DNA of 64,000 nucleotides from an uncultured Pelagibacteraceae bacterium (GCA_902574685.1 CACGOO010000003.1:27231-91230); one strand, 5' to 3'. Shown: positions 49,666 through 60,688, counted from the stretch's first letter. Numbers and translations: made by a program. Notes: a model not told the origin generated them from the letters alone.

Positions 49666-50718
49666 ATGAGCTTTTTAGATTTAAAAAATGTGACTAAGAT
49701 TTACCCAAATGGAACTAAGGCTGTTCATGAAACTTCATTAAGTGTTGATGAAGGTGAGTTTATGGTTTTTGTAGGACCTAGTGGATGTGGAAAATCAACT
49801 TTATTAAGAATGGTTGCAGGCTTAGAGGATATTACAGAGGGTGATATTAATCTTGATGGAAAATTAATTAATGAGGTAGATCCGTCTGAAAGAGATGTAG
49901 CAATGGTGTTTCAGAACTATGCATTATACCCACATATGAATGTTTATAATAACTTGGCTTATGGTCTAAAAAACAGAGGAATTGACAAAGAAACAATCGA
50001 GCAAAAAGTAAATGATGCAGCTAAGCTGTTACAAATTTCAGATTATTTACAGAGAAAACCTTCAATGTTATCCGGAGGTCAAAGGCAAAGGGTTGCAATG
50101 GGTAGAGCAATTGTTAGAAATCCAAAAATATTCTTATTTGATGAACCTCTTTCAAATTTAGATGCAAAATTAAGAATTCAGATGAGACTTGAAATCAAAA
50201 AACTTCAACAGAAAGTTGGAGTAACAAGCATATTTGTTACGCATGATCAAGTAGAGGCCATGACACTTGCTGATAGATTAGCAGTTATTAACAATGGAAT
50301 TATTGAACAGCTTGGAACTCCTATTGAGATATATGATAATCCAAAATCATTATTTGTTGCTGGTTTTATTGGCTCACCTCAAATGAATTTTTTAGATGGT
50401 AATATAAAAAATAAAACATTATCTGCAGAAGGTTTTGAAATTAAAGATATTGATAGTGACTTTGAGGGAGAAGTAAAATTAGGAATAAGACCTGAACATT
50501 TAAGTCAAAGTGAAAATAGTTTAATTAATTTAAAAGTAGACTTAGTGGAACAACTTGGTTCGGATAATCTTGTTTATGGTCAATTAAAAGACAAAAAAGA
50601 CTTTTGTTATAGGTGTCCGGGAAATCTAACTATTGAAAAAGGTGCTGATCTAAGTCTTAATATTGAGAACAATAAATATTATATTTTTGATAAAAGCACT
50701 GGCAAAAGAGTTAATTAA
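49666..50718 (+). CDS. ugpC: ABC transporter ATP-binding protein (UgpC-like)
   Basis: Walker A GPSGCGKST, signature LSGGQRQRVAMGRA, Walker B IFLFDEPLSNLD. Confidence 0.95.
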   Translation: MSFLDLKNVTKIYPNGTKAVHETSLSVDEGEFMVFVGPSGCGKSTLLRMVAGLEDITEGDINLDGKLINEVDPSERDVAMVFQNYALYPHMNVYNNLAYGLKNRGIDKETIEQKVNDAAKLLQISDYLQRKPSMLSGGQRQRVAMGRAIVRNPKIFLFDEPLSNLDAKLRIQMRLEIKKLQQKVGVTSIFVTHDQVEAMTLADRLAVINNGIIEQLGTPIEIYDNPKSLFVAGFIGSPQMNFLDGNIKNKTLSAEGFEIKDIDSDFEGEVKLGIRPEHLSQSENSLINLKVDLVEQLGSDNLVYGQLKDKKDFCYRCPGNLTIEKGADLSLNIENNKYYIFDKSTGKRVN

Positions 50719-50720
50719 TT

Positions 50721-51641
50721 TTGATTTTAAGCAAACCAAATCATATAAAAATTTATGGTCACCGAGGAGCAAGAGGAGATCTTCCCGAAAACACTCTAGA
50801 AAGTTTTAAATACTTATTTGAAAACAATATTAATGCATACGAAACAGATATATTAATTTCTAAGGATCTTGTACCAGTTATTGCTCATGATTTTAGATTA
50901 GATCCAAGCAGAACAAAAGATAATGAGGGGAATTGGATAGAGGATGAAAATTTAAAAATATTTGATTTAACTTATGCAGAACTTTCAAAGTTTGATGTAG
51001 GTTCAGTAAATAAATTATCCAGATACGGAAGAAGATTTATTAATCAAAAAAAATTAGAAAACCAAAGAATACCAAAACTTTCTGAATTATTAGAAATGTC
51101 TTCAAAAAATAAATCTGAAAAATTATTAATAAATTTAGAAATTAAATCTACACCAGAGGAAGAAAATTTGACACCAGAACCAGAAGATACAGTAAAATTA
51201 ATTATGAACGATATAAATGAATCATCTTTAAAAGATAAAATAATCGTTTCATCATTTGATTGGAGAACTTTATCAGTAATTAAAAATCAGTATCCTGAAA
51301 TTCCAAGAGCTTACTTAACTCAACATTTGACAGGAATTAATATTAATCAAACTATTTACAACAGATCTCCATGGTTGAGTTTTTTGCCTTATTATGAAGA
51401 TCATGAATTGCCAAAAATTATAAAGTCACAAGGTGGAAAAGCTTGGCATCCATACCGAAAAGATATTACAAAAAAACTTGTCGATATTTCTCATCAAGAA
51501 GAATTGCCAGTAAATGTATGGACAGTAAACAAAGAGTACGAAATGTTAAAGATGGTTGAGTACGGTGTAGATGGTATTATGACAGATTATCCATTAAGGT
51601 TGAAAGAACTTTGTGAGAAAGAAAATATAAAATGGTTTTAG
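50721..51641 (+). CDS. ugpQ: Glycerophosphodiester phosphodiesterase (UgpQ-like)
   Basis: KIYGHRGARGDLPENTLESFKYLFENNINAYETDILISKD; VWTVNKEYEMLKMVEYGVDGIMTDYP; TTG start. Confidence 0.93.
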   Translation: MILSKPNHIKIYGHRGARGDLPENTLESFKYLFENNINAYETDILISKDLVPVIAHDFRLDPSRTKDNEGNWIEDENLKIFDLTYAELSKFDVGSVNKLSRYGRRFINQKKLENQRIPKLSELLEMSSKNKSEKLLINLEIKSTPEEENLTPEPEDTVKLIMNDINESSLKDKIIVSSFDWRTLSVIKNQYPEIPRAYLTQHLTGININQTIYNRSPWLSFLPYYEDHELPKIIKSQGGKAWHPYRKDITKKLVDISHQEELPVNVWTVNKEYEMLKMVEYGVDGIMTDYPLRLKELCEKENIKWF

Positions 51642-51650
51642 TTTATCTTA

Positions 51651-52370
51651 ATGGATTTAAATATAGTTAATAACCAAGAGAAATTTTTAGCAGGAAAACT
51701 TGAAGGATATACTTTAAAAGGTGCAGAAAATAAATTTGATGATAGAGGAAATCCTTTACCATTTCCAGGCTGCACAATAATTTGCAATATTCCTCTTAAT
51801 ACTAATTTATCTGATCAAATTATTAGTTTTCAAAAAAATATAGAGAATTTTAACCCCAAAAAAACTTACTTCTATTTACCTCCATCCAGTTTTCATATGA
51901 CATTATTTGATTGTTGTAATTTTAATACAAAAGACACTAATTATTGGCCATCAGATATAGATCCTGATATGGATTATAAAGATATAGCTGTTGAATTAAA
52001 TAGAAGAATTCAGAACTATATCTTTCCAAAAGAATTCAATCTTAAACTAAAAATGTTTTTTGGAGGATACAGTATTATTTTAGAACCATATTCTGAAAAG
52101 GATGAAAAAATATTAAGAAATTGTAGAGATGAACTAAGTAGCTTATTAAAAATTAAATTTGAAAACCATCAAAGATATACTTTTCATATTACTTTGGCAT
52201 ATATCTTAAGAGAGCTTAGTGAGATTGAAATAAGTAATTTAATTGAATTTAATAAAAAACTATTTTTAGACTTTAGTAAAAAATTTCCAAAAATTACTTT
52301 TTCAAAACCTGAAATGTGTACTTTTGAGAACATGTTAGAATTTAAAAGTGTTAATCCTTCCAGTCTGTAA
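51651..52370 (+). CDS. DUF1868-like 2H phosphoesterase-fold protein
   Basis: Two HxT motifs (SFHMTLFDC, TFHITLAYI) in a 239 aa protein. Confidence 0.75.
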   Translation: MDLNIVNNQEKFLAGKLEGYTLKGAENKFDDRGNPLPFPGCTIICNIPLNTNLSDQIISFQKNIENFNPKKTYFYLPPSSFHMTLFDCCNFNTKDTNYWPSDIDPDMDYKDIAVELNRRIQNYIFPKEFNLKLKMFFGGYSIILEPYSEKDEKILRNCRDELSSLLKIKFENHQRYTFHITLAYILRELSEIEISNLIEFNKKLFLDFSKKFPKITFSKPEMCTFENMLEFKSVNPSSL

Positions 52371-52569
52371 CAGTTTTTAATTCTAAATATTCTTTAAGCC
52401 CCAAACTCAATCAGCTCATAATAGATATGATTATTTGTTATTATTAAAATTTTCATCAAATTTAAAATTGTTTTTTATCGAGCATAAGTAATAATTAGTT
52501 TAAATTTTTTTAATAAATCTTTCACTTTTTAGTAAAAATACTTTCATATTTTATAACGATTATCCCGTC

Positions 52570-54333
52570 ATGAAATTATTTTTAATTATTTTTTCACTTA
52601 TTTTAAGTTCATCAGCTTTAGCAGATAAAATTACCATTTTACATATAAATGATCATCACTCTCATTTGGAACCAAATAAAAGACTTGATTTAAATTTAGA
52701 TGGTGAAAAGACGAGAGTTGTATCAGGCGGTTTTCCATCTGTCGTAGCAAAATTTAAAGAATTAAAATTAAAAAATGAAAATGTTATCAAGCTTCATGCG
52801 GGTGATGCTATTACAGGGACATTATATTACACTCTTTTCAAGGGCAAAGCAGATGCAGAAATGATGAATCAAATTTGTTTTGATGCTTTCGCTATAGGAA
52901 ATCATGAATTTGATGATGGTGATAAGAGTTTAGTTGAGTTTTTAGATTATCTTCATACTGATAAGTGTAAGACTCCAGTTTTGTCAGCAAACATTAAAGC
53001 AAAAATAAACTCACCTTTGTCAAAAAAAATTAAACCTTACACTATAATCAATAAAGGAAATCAAAAAATTGGAGTAATTGGAATTGTGATCTCAAAAAAA
53101 ACGAGAGAGTCATCAAATCCAGACGACACAACTTTATTTTTAGATGAAATTAATTCAGCACAAGAAAATATAAATAAGCTTAAACAACAAGGAATCAATA
53201 AGATAATTCTTTTAACTCATTATGGATATAAAAATGAGATTAACATGGCTAAACTTCTCACAGATGTTGATGTTATAGTTGGAGGTGATTCTCATAGTCT
53301 AACTGGAGATTTCGATAATGTAGGACTAAATTCTAATGGGGCCTACCCAACTGTAGTCAAAAATAAAAATGAGGAAGATGTTTGTATAGTTACAGCATGG
53401 GAATATTCTCAAATTGTTGGAGAACTTAATATCGAGTTTAATAACGATGGCACCATCAAGTCATGTGATGGAATACCACATATAATGTTAGATGATTCCT
53501 TTAAGAGAAAAGATTCAAATGGAAAAAGAGTTGAGATAGATGGTAATTATAGAGAAGCCGTATACAAGGCTATCGAAGTTAATCCAAATATTTCAATCGT
53601 AGAGGCTGACGCACAAGCATCAAAAATATTAGAAAAATACAAAAATGAAGTTAAAGAAAAAAGCAGTGAAGTAATTGGCAGAGTAACTGATGATTTATGT
53701 CTTGAAAGAATTCCTGGACAAGGAAAGTCAAAACTTTGTGATGTATCAAAGACTGAAAAAAATGGATCCGATATTTCGAATATTGTAGCACACGCCTTCA
53801 GAGAAATGTCCAAATTAAGTGATATTGCAATTCAAAATGGTGGTGGAACAAGAATAGATATAAAAGAAGGCAATATTACAATTGGGGACGCGTATACTTT
53901 ATTACCTTTCAGTAATACTATTGTAGAATTGAAAATGAGTGGAGAAGAAATTAAAAATGTTTTGGAAGACTCAATTGATTATGCTTTAACTCCAGATGGT
54001 TCTACAGGAGCCTATCCATATGCTGCTGGATTGAGATGGGATGTTCAAGCAAGCAATAGTAAAGGAAATAGAGTGATAAATTTAGAGTTTAAGGGTAGAA
54101 CAGACAAGAGTTGGGTAAAGATAAATCCAAGTAAGACTTATACAGTAGCAACAAATAACTATATTGCAGCTGGTAAAGATGGATATAAAACTTTTGGAAT
54201 TATATCTAAGCAAGGAAGAGTAGTAAATACATATCTCGGCTATGCTCAATCTTTTGTAGATTATGTCAAAAAGATAAAAACTTTATCAAAACTTCCCTTG
54301 TCAGAATATTCAACTCAATCTTTCACTAAATAA
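52570..54333 (+). CDS. Secreted 5'-nucleotidase/UshA-like metallophosphoesterase
   Basis: Signal peptide; ITILHINDHHSHLEP; GNHEFDDG; LTHYGYKNE; IQNGGGTRIDIKEGNITIGDAYTLLPFSNTIVELKMSG. Confidence 0.93.
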   Translation: MKLFLIIFSLILSSSALADKITILHINDHHSHLEPNKRLDLNLDGEKTRVVSGGFPSVVAKFKELKLKNENVIKLHAGDAITGTLYYTLFKGKADAEMMNQICFDAFAIGNHEFDDGDKSLVEFLDYLHTDKCKTPVLSANIKAKINSPLSKKIKPYTIINKGNQKIGVIGIVISKKTRESSNPDDTTLFLDEINSAQENINKLKQQGINKIILLTHYGYKNEINMAKLLTDVDVIVGGDSHSLTGDFDNVGLNSNGAYPTVVKNKNEEDVCIVTAWEYSQIVGELNIEFNNDGTIKSCDGIPHIMLDDSFKRKDSNGKRVEIDGNYREAVYKAIEVNPNISIVEADAQASKILEKYKNEVKEKSSEVIGRVTDDLCLERIPGQGKSKLCDVSKTEKNGSDISNIVAHAFREMSKLSDIAIQNGGGTRIDIKEGNITIGDAYTLLPFSNTIVELKMSGEEIKNVLEDSIDYALTPDGSTGAYPYAAGLRWDVQASNSKGNRVINLEFKGRTDKSWVKINPSKTYTVATNNYIAAGKDGYKTFGIISKQGRVVNTYLGYAQSFVDYVKKIKTLSKLPLSEYSTQSFTK

Positions 54334-54407
54334 TTTAAATTTCATATCCTTCCAGCTTGTATTAGTTTTTACTTTTAGAAAAAAAAATTTAGGTATAGAC
54401 TTAAATT

Positions 54408-55886
54408 GTGAAAAAATTTCTTGTTGCTATTGACCAAGGCACAACATCAACTAGAGCAATTCTCTTTGATTTAGATGGTAATATAAAATTTACATCCCAG
54501 TTTGAATTTAATCAATATTTTCCAAAAAATGGATGGGTGGAGCATAATCCAAACGAAATTTGGCTTACAACTCTAAAAGCGTTGAAAAAAGTAATAAAAA
54601 AAGCATCACTATTAAGAGGAAAAATATTAAGTATAGGAATAACTAACCAGAGAGAGACAACTATTCTTTGGAATAAGAAAACAGGAAAACCAGTCTACAA
54701 CGCAATTGTTTGGCAAGATAGAAGAACCCAAGACTATTGTGAAGAGTTAAAGAAAAAAAATTATGAAAAAATTTTTAGAAAAAAAACTGGATTATTTATT
54801 GACCCATATTTTTCTGCAACTAAAATTAAATGGATACTAGAAAACGTAAAAAATGTTAAGAAACTTTTAAAATCAAATAATTTATTATTTGGTACTGTTG
54901 ATACTTTCCTTATTTGGAAACTTACTAATCGGCAACATCATTTAACAGAAGCAACTAATGCTTGTAGGACCATGTTATTTAACATTAATAATAATAAATG
55001 GGATAAAGAAATCTTAAAAAAACTTAAAATTTCTGAAAATATTTTGCCAAAAGTTAAAAATTCAGCTGATAATTTTGGTTTAACAAGTAAGAGAATTGTC
55101 GGCAGTGAAATACCAATATCAGCAGTTCTAGGAGACCAACAAGCAGCTGCAGTAGGACAGTCATGCTTTGAAAGAGGTTCAGTAAAAAGCACATATGGAA
55201 CTGGTGCCTTTGTCATAATGAATACTGGTTCAAAAAAAATTTATTCTAAAAATAAATTATTAACAACAATATGTTACAGATTGAATGGAAAAAATACTTA
55301 TGCTCTTGAAGGATCTATTTTTATTGCAGGTGCAGGTGTACAATGGTTAAGAGATAAATTAAAATTTATTAACAATGCTTTTGATACGGAAACAATTGCT
55401 CAATCAAAAAAAAATAATGAGGGTGTATACGTTGTGCCTGCCTTCAGTGGAATGGGAGCACCTTATTGGAGGCCTGATGCAAGAGGGGTAATAACAGGTT
55501 TAACAAGAAATAGTGATTGGAAAACCTTAGTTAGAGCAGTATTAGAGTCAGTTGCCTATCAAAGTAATGATTTATTTAATGCAATGAAAAAAGATGGTTT
55601 AAAACCAACTAAACTTAAGATTGATGGAGGCATGGTAAAAAACAACTGGTTTTCGCAATTTTTATCTGACATCATAAATATAAATACAGAAAGACCAAAG
55701 GTATTAGAAACAACTGGTTTAGGAGTAGCTTTACTAGCTGGATATCAAATTGGATTATTTAAATCATTATATCAAATCAAGAGGAAATGGAAAAAAGATA
55801 AAATTTTTAAGCCTAAAATAAACCGAAAAGTTAGGAACGATTTAATAAATGGTTGGAAATTATCAGTTCAGAAAGCTCTATTATAA
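54408..55886 (+). CDS. glpK: Glycerol kinase
   Basis: VAIDQGTTSTRAILFD; GITNQRETTILWNKKTGKPVYNAIVWQDRRT; GTG start. Confidence 0.96.
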   Translation: MKKFLVAIDQGTTSTRAILFDLDGNIKFTSQFEFNQYFPKNGWVEHNPNEIWLTTLKALKKVIKKASLLRGKILSIGITNQRETTILWNKKTGKPVYNAIVWQDRRTQDYCEELKKKNYEKIFRKKTGLFIDPYFSATKIKWILENVKNVKKLLKSNNLLFGTVDTFLIWKLTNRQHHLTEATNACRTMLFNINNNKWDKEILKKLKISENILPKVKNSADNFGLTSKRIVGSEIPISAVLGDQQAAAVGQSCFERGSVKSTYGTGAFVIMNTGSKKIYSKNKLLTTICYRLNGKNTYALEGSIFIAGAGVQWLRDKLKFINNAFDTETIAQSKKNNEGVYVVPAFSGMGAPYWRPDARGVITGLTRNSDWKTLVRAVLESVAYQSNDLFNAMKKDGLKPTKLKIDGGMVKNNWFSQFLSDIININTERPKVLETTGLGVALLAGYQIGLFKSLYQIKRKWKKDKIFKPKINRKVRNDLINGWKLSVQKALL

Positions 55887-55916
55887 AAAATACAGATAAA
55901 AATTTAATTGTCGTTT

Positions 55917-56471
55917 ATGAAATATATAAATTTTATTCTTTTATTTTTGCTAAGTATTTTTAATTCAAATTATTCACAGGCTAATGATTTAGTAATAAGC
56001 GAACTGCAGAAGGGTGGGAAAATTGTATTTATAAGACATTCACTTGCACCAGGAAATGGAGACCCTGACAATATTGATTTAACAAAATGTGATACTCAAA
56101 GAAATTTAAATCAAGAGGGCATAGAGCAATCAAAAAAAATTGGAATATTATTTAGTGATAATAATATTCAAATTGATAAAGTGTTATCCAGTGAGTGGTG
56201 TAGATGCAAAGATACTGCAAGATTTGCCTTTAATAATTATGAAACCTTCAAAGGTTTAAACTCTTTTTATCAAGAGAAGTTTTATAAATATAAATATGAA
56301 CAAATTATTAGTTTAAAAAAATATATATCTAACTGGAATAGTGAGAAAAATCTTATTTTAGTAACACATTTTGTAGTTATTTCAGAAATGTTAAATTTTG
56401 GCACTTCATCTGGTGAAATTGTAGTTATAGATAAAGATTATAAATTTATAGGAAGTATAGAAACTATGTAG
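55917..56471 (+). CDS. Histidine phosphatase family protein, secreted
   Basis: IVFIRHSLAPGNGDP (RH motif), SSEWCRCKDTA, LVTHFVVISEM; ATG at 55917 preferred over TTG at 55908. Confidence 0.85.
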   Translation: MKYINFILLFLLSIFNSNYSQANDLVISELQKGGKIVFIRHSLAPGNGDPDNIDLTKCDTQRNLNQEGIEQSKKIGILFSDNNIQIDKVLSSEWCRCKDTARFAFNNYETFKGLNSFYQEKFYKYKYEQIISLKKYISNWNSEKNLILVTHFVVISEMLNFGTSSGEIVVIDKDYKFIGSIETM

Positions 56472-56525
56472 TGATATTTAATGATATGTCTTTCATATTT
56501 AAAAATGTAATATCTTTAATTAGAA

Positions 56526-59309
56526 ATGACTAAAAATCAAAATCCAGAGCAAAGAGCTAGAGATAATATAGATAAATTATTAAGAAGCTCAGGTTGGGTA
56601 ATACAAGAAAAAAATAAAATTAATTTAGAAATTGGTGATGGTCAGGCAGTAAAGGAATATCAAACAGATGTAGGACCAGCTGATTATGTTCTCTTTGTTA
56701 ATAAAAAAGCAATTGGAATTATTGAGGCAAAGAGAGAAGAAGAAGGACAACGTCTAACTCAACACGAAACTCAAACAGAAAGCTATGCTTCTGCAAATTT
56801 AAAATGGTTAAATAACAAAATCCCGCTTCCTTTTTTATATGAGAGCACTGGAATAATTGTAAGATTTACGGACGGAAGAGATCCAAGACCACGTTCAAGA
56901 GAAGTTTTTAACTTTCATCAACCCAAAACTTTAGCTGAATGGATAGATCAAGATAAAAGTTTAGCAGGTAGATTAGATAATATGCCTTTACTCAATCCTG
57001 ATAACAAACCAGCATCTATTTTAAAATTAAGAGATTGCCAAGAATTAGCAATCTCAAATTTGGAGAAATCATTCAAGGAAAGCAAGCCTAGAGCTTTAAT
57101 ACAAATGGCTACTGGTGCAGGTAAAACTTATACAGCTATAACCTCAATGTATAGACTTATAAAATATGGTGAAGCAAAAAGAATTTTATTTTTAGTAGAT
57201 ACAAAAAATTTAGGTGAGCAAGCTGAGCAAGAGATGTTTTCATATAATCCTTTAGATGACAATCGTAAATTTACAGAATTGTATAATGTCCAAAGATTAA
57301 AGTCCTCCTATGTGGCAAAAGACTCACAAGTATGCATAAGCACAATTCAAAGATTGTACTCAATTTTAAAAGATAAGGAAATGGATGAAAAAGCTGAAGA
57401 AATAAATCCAGCTGAATTAATACAAACTAAGGAACCATTACCAATAGTATACAACAAAAAAATACCTCCAGAATTTTTTGATTTTATATTTATTGATGAG
57501 TGTCACAGGTCAATTTATAATTTGTGGCAACAAGTATTAGATTATTTTGATGCTAAATTAATTGGACTAACGGCTACACCAGATAATAGAACTTATGGTT
57601 TTTTTAAAAAAAATATAGTCAGTGATTACAGTCATGAAAAAGCAGTTGCAGATGGAGTGAATGTAGGTAATGAGATTTATATTATAGATACAGCTATCAC
57701 ACAACAAGGTGGAAAAATTAAAGCAAAACAACATGTTGAAAAAAGAGAGACGCTTTCAAGAAAAAAAAGATGGGAACAACAAGATGAAGATCAAGAATAT
57801 TCTTCAAAACAACTTGATAGAGATATAGTTAATCCAGATCAAATCCGAACAATACTAAGAACTTTTAAAGAACAGTTGCCAGAAATATTTCCTGAAAGGA
57901 AAGAGGTTCCAAAAACATTAATTTTTGCAAAAACAGACAGTCATGCTGATGATATTATACAAACCGTCAGAGAAGAATTTGGTGAAGGAAATGCATTTTG
58001 TAAAAAACTTACCTACAAAGTTGATGAGGATCCAAAATCTATTCTTTCTCAATTTAGAAATAGTTATAATCCAAGAGTTGCAGTAACAGTCGATATGATA
58101 GCAACAGGTACTGACGTCAAACCATTAGAATGTTTGCTATTTATGAGAGATATAAAAAGTAAAAATTATTTTGAACAAATGAAGGGCCGTGGAACCCGAA
58201 CTTTAAATATGGATGATTTAAGAAAAGTTACACCTTCTGCAAAATCTGCAAAAACTCACTACGTAATAGTTGATGCAATTGGTGTTACTAAATCTTTAAA
58301 AACAGCAAGCCAACCAATAATAACAAAACCTTCTGTACCACTTAAAGATCTTGGAATGAGCTTAGTTATGGGTTCCAAAGATGAAGATATAGTAAGTTCT
58401 TTCGCTGGAAGATTAGCAAGACTGAATAAACAGCTTAATGATGAAGATAAAAAAATAATAAGAGATTTTACAGGTGGTATAGATCTATCTAACATTGTTT
58501 CAAAACTATTTGATGCAATTGATCCAGATAATATTGAATCAAAAGCAAAACAGATTGTTGAACCAAATACACAACAGAGCTCAATAAGTGATAATATAAA
58601 AAATGCTAAAGAAATTTTAATTGATGAAGCTTCAAAGAAAATAAATGGAGAATTTATAGAATTAATTGACAATATTAGGAAATCAAAAGAACAAATTATA
58701 GATCATGAAACACTGGATACTGTTACAGGATTTGGTTGGGATAAAGACATATCTAAAAAAACTCAAAATATAGTTACTGAATTTACTGAATATTTAAATT
58801 CCAAAAAAGATGAAATTGATGCACTAGAGATATTTTTTAACCAACCATTTAGACGTAGAGATGTAACTTTTGAAATGATAAATCAAGTTTTTAATAAACT
58901 TAAAAAGGACAAGCCTAATTTATCACCTTTATTTATCTGGCAGGCATATAGCAGGCTCGATGATGTTAAAAAGAATAGTCCAACTTCAGAATTAACAGCT
59001 CTAGTTTCTTTGATAAGAAGAGTGTGTGGTATTGACGATAAAATAGAGAACTATCATGATGTAGTTAGTAGAAACTTTATGAATTGGATTATGAAACGAC
59101 ATTCTGGAAATACTAAAAAATTTAATGAAGAACAAATGGAATGGTTAAGAATGATAAGAGATCATATTTCTACTTCTTTTAATATTCATAATGATGATTT
59201 TAATATAGCTCCTTTTGACAGCAAAGGAGGCCTAGGTAAGTTTTATGAATTATTTGGAGAAAATAATGATAAATTAATTTTAGAATTAAATTCAGAATTA
59301 GCAGCATGA
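56526..59309 (+). CDS. hsdR: Type I restriction enzyme R subunit (EcoEI-like)
   Basis: IGIIEAKRE nuclease-like; Walker A ATGAGKTYTAI; DECHRSI; GLTATPDNRTYGFF; GRGTRTL. Confidence 0.95.
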   Translation: MTKNQNPEQRARDNIDKLLRSSGWVIQEKNKINLEIGDGQAVKEYQTDVGPADYVLFVNKKAIGIIEAKREEEGQRLTQHETQTESYASANLKWLNNKIPLPFLYESTGIIVRFTDGRDPRPRSREVFNFHQPKTLAEWIDQDKSLAGRLDNMPLLNPDNKPASILKLRDCQELAISNLEKSFKESKPRALIQMATGAGKTYTAITSMYRLIKYGEAKRILFLVDTKNLGEQAEQEMFSYNPLDDNRKFTELYNVQRLKSSYVAKDSQVCISTIQRLYSILKDKEMDEKAEEINPAELIQTKEPLPIVYNKKIPPEFFDFIFIDECHRSIYNLWQQVLDYFDAKLIGLTATPDNRTYGFFKKNIVSDYSHEKAVADGVNVGNEIYIIDTAITQQGGKIKAKQHVEKRETLSRKKRWEQQDEDQEYSSKQLDRDIVNPDQIRTILRTFKEQLPEIFPERKEVPKTLIFAKTDSHADDIIQTVREEFGEGNAFCKKLTYKVDEDPKSILSQFRNSYNPRVAVTVDMIATGTDVKPLECLLFMRDIKSKNYFEQMKGRGTRTLNMDDLRKVTPSAKSAKTHYVIVDAIGVTKSLKTASQPIITKPSVPLKDLGMSLVMGSKDEDIVSSFAGRLARLNKQLNDEDKKIIRDFTGGIDLSNIVSKLFDAIDPDNIESKAKQIVEPNTQQSSISDNIKNAKEILIDEASKKINGEFIELIDNIRKSKEQIIDHETLDTVTGFGWDKDISKKTQNIVTEFTEYLNSKKDEIDALEIFFNQPFRRRDVTFEMINQVFNKLKKDKPNLSPLFIWQAYSRLDDVKKNSPTSELTALVSLIRRVCGIDDKIENYHDVVSRNFMNWIMKRHSGNTKKFNEEQMEWLRMIRDHISTSFNIHNDDFNIAPFDSKGGLGKFYELFGENNDKLILELNSELAA

Positions 59310-60688
59310 TTAAAACAAAAAGTTTCCTTCCAGATGACTGGAATATTATTAAACTTGGTAAGTTTGTAATAAATGAGAAAGGAAAGAAACCAAAAAATTT
59401 ATCTAAATCAAAATCAAAAAAATTTAATATTCCCTATATCGATATACAGTCATTTGAAAAAGGGATTATAAACTCATGGACTGACGGCGAGGGTATTAGA
59501 GAATGTTTTGATACAGACTTTTTAATGGTTTGGGATGGTTCAAGGTCAGGATTAGTTGGAAAAGGTATGAACGGTGCATTAGGAAGCACGCTTGTAAGAA
59601 TTAAATTTCCAAAAGTTAATAATTTGTATGCTTATTACTTTCTTAAATCTAAATATTATGAGATTAATAAAAAAGCTAAAGGCAGTGGAACTCCTCATGT
59701 AGACCCAGATTTGCTGTGGAACTATGATTTTCCAATTGCACCTTTAAAAACACAAGAAAGAATAGTTAGTTTTTTAAATGATGAATTTAAAAAGATAACT
59801 TTGATTGAAGATAATTTAAATATTACTAAAAAAAAATTAAAATACTTTAGACAATCTTTAATGAATAATGCTTTTTTAGGAAGAATTTCAGACAGTTGGA
59901 GAAAAAAGAATAAATGTGGAAATATTGATCAATTACTCTCCAAAATAAAAATAGAATATGAAGAAATATATCTTGAAGAAAAAAAACTCTTAAATAAAAA
60001 AGATAAAAAAAAACCTAAAAAATTTGTTCCTTCTGATCCTGAGGCATTGGAACTTCTGCAAAAAAATTTAGATACTATACCAAAACAATGGAAGTGGGTG
60101 AGAGTAAAAGATATTTCTATATTAGGTACTGGAGCTACACCATTAAAAAGTGAGACAAAATATTATTTAAATGGAAATATTCCATGGCTTACTAGCGGAG
60201 CATTAAATAAAAATTTTATCGAAGATTGTGATGAATATATAACTAAAGAAGCTTATGATAAAACTAATTTGAGATTATACCCTCCAAATACTTTGTTATT
60301 AGCAATGTATGGAGAGGGCAAAACAAGAGGCAAATGTTCTGAGCTCAAAATTAAAGCTACTACTAATCAAGCAATTGCAGCAATTGTTATGAATAGGACA
60401 GCTAGCAAACTGAAAAAATATCTGAAGCTTTTTTTTCAAAAAAACTATTATTCTTTACGGGAAAAGGCGTCGGGAGGTGTTCAACCAAATTTAAATCTAG
60501 ATATCATAAAAAATACCCCTGTACCGTTATGTAGTATTGAGGAAGCAAACTTTATTGTTGAGGAGTTAGAAAAAAAAATATCTGTAATTGAAAATATTCA
60601 CGATTCTCTCGATGAGCAATTAAAAGAAATTGAATATTACAAATTTTCATTATTAAGATCTATATTTTTAGGAAAGGAAATTTATTAG
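59306..60688 (+). CDS. hsdS: Type I restriction enzyme specificity subunit
   Basis: Two-TRD organisation; IPKQWKWVRVKDISILGTGATPLKSE...IPWLTSGALN; ATGA overlap with hsdR. Confidence 0.92.
   Translation: MIKTKSFLPDDWNIIKLGKFVINEKGKKPKNLSKSKSKKFNIPYIDIQSFEKGIINSWTDGEGIRECFDTDFLMVWDGSRSGLVGKGMNGALGSTLVRIKFPKVNNLYAYYFLKSKYYEINKKAKGSGTPHVDPDLLWNYDFPIAPLKTQERIVSFLNDEFKKITLIEDNLNITKKKLKYFRQSLMNNAFLGRISDSWRKKNKCGNIDQLLSKIKIEYEEIYLEEKKLLNKKDKKKPKKFVPSDPEALELLQKNLDTIPKQWKWVRVKDISILGTGATPLKSETKYYLNGNIPWLTSGALNKNFIEDCDEYITKEAYDKTNLRLYPPNTLLLAMYGEGKTRGKCSELKIKATTNQAIAAIVMNRTASKLKKYLKLFFQKNYYSLREKASGGVQPNLNLDIIKNTPVPLCSIEEANFIVEELEKKISVIENIHDSLDEQLKEIEYYKFSLLRSIFLGKEIY

Noticed and set aside
58259-58672. 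137-aa antisense ORF inside hsdR
   Set aside because: Shadow ORF opposite a strong HsdR reading frame.
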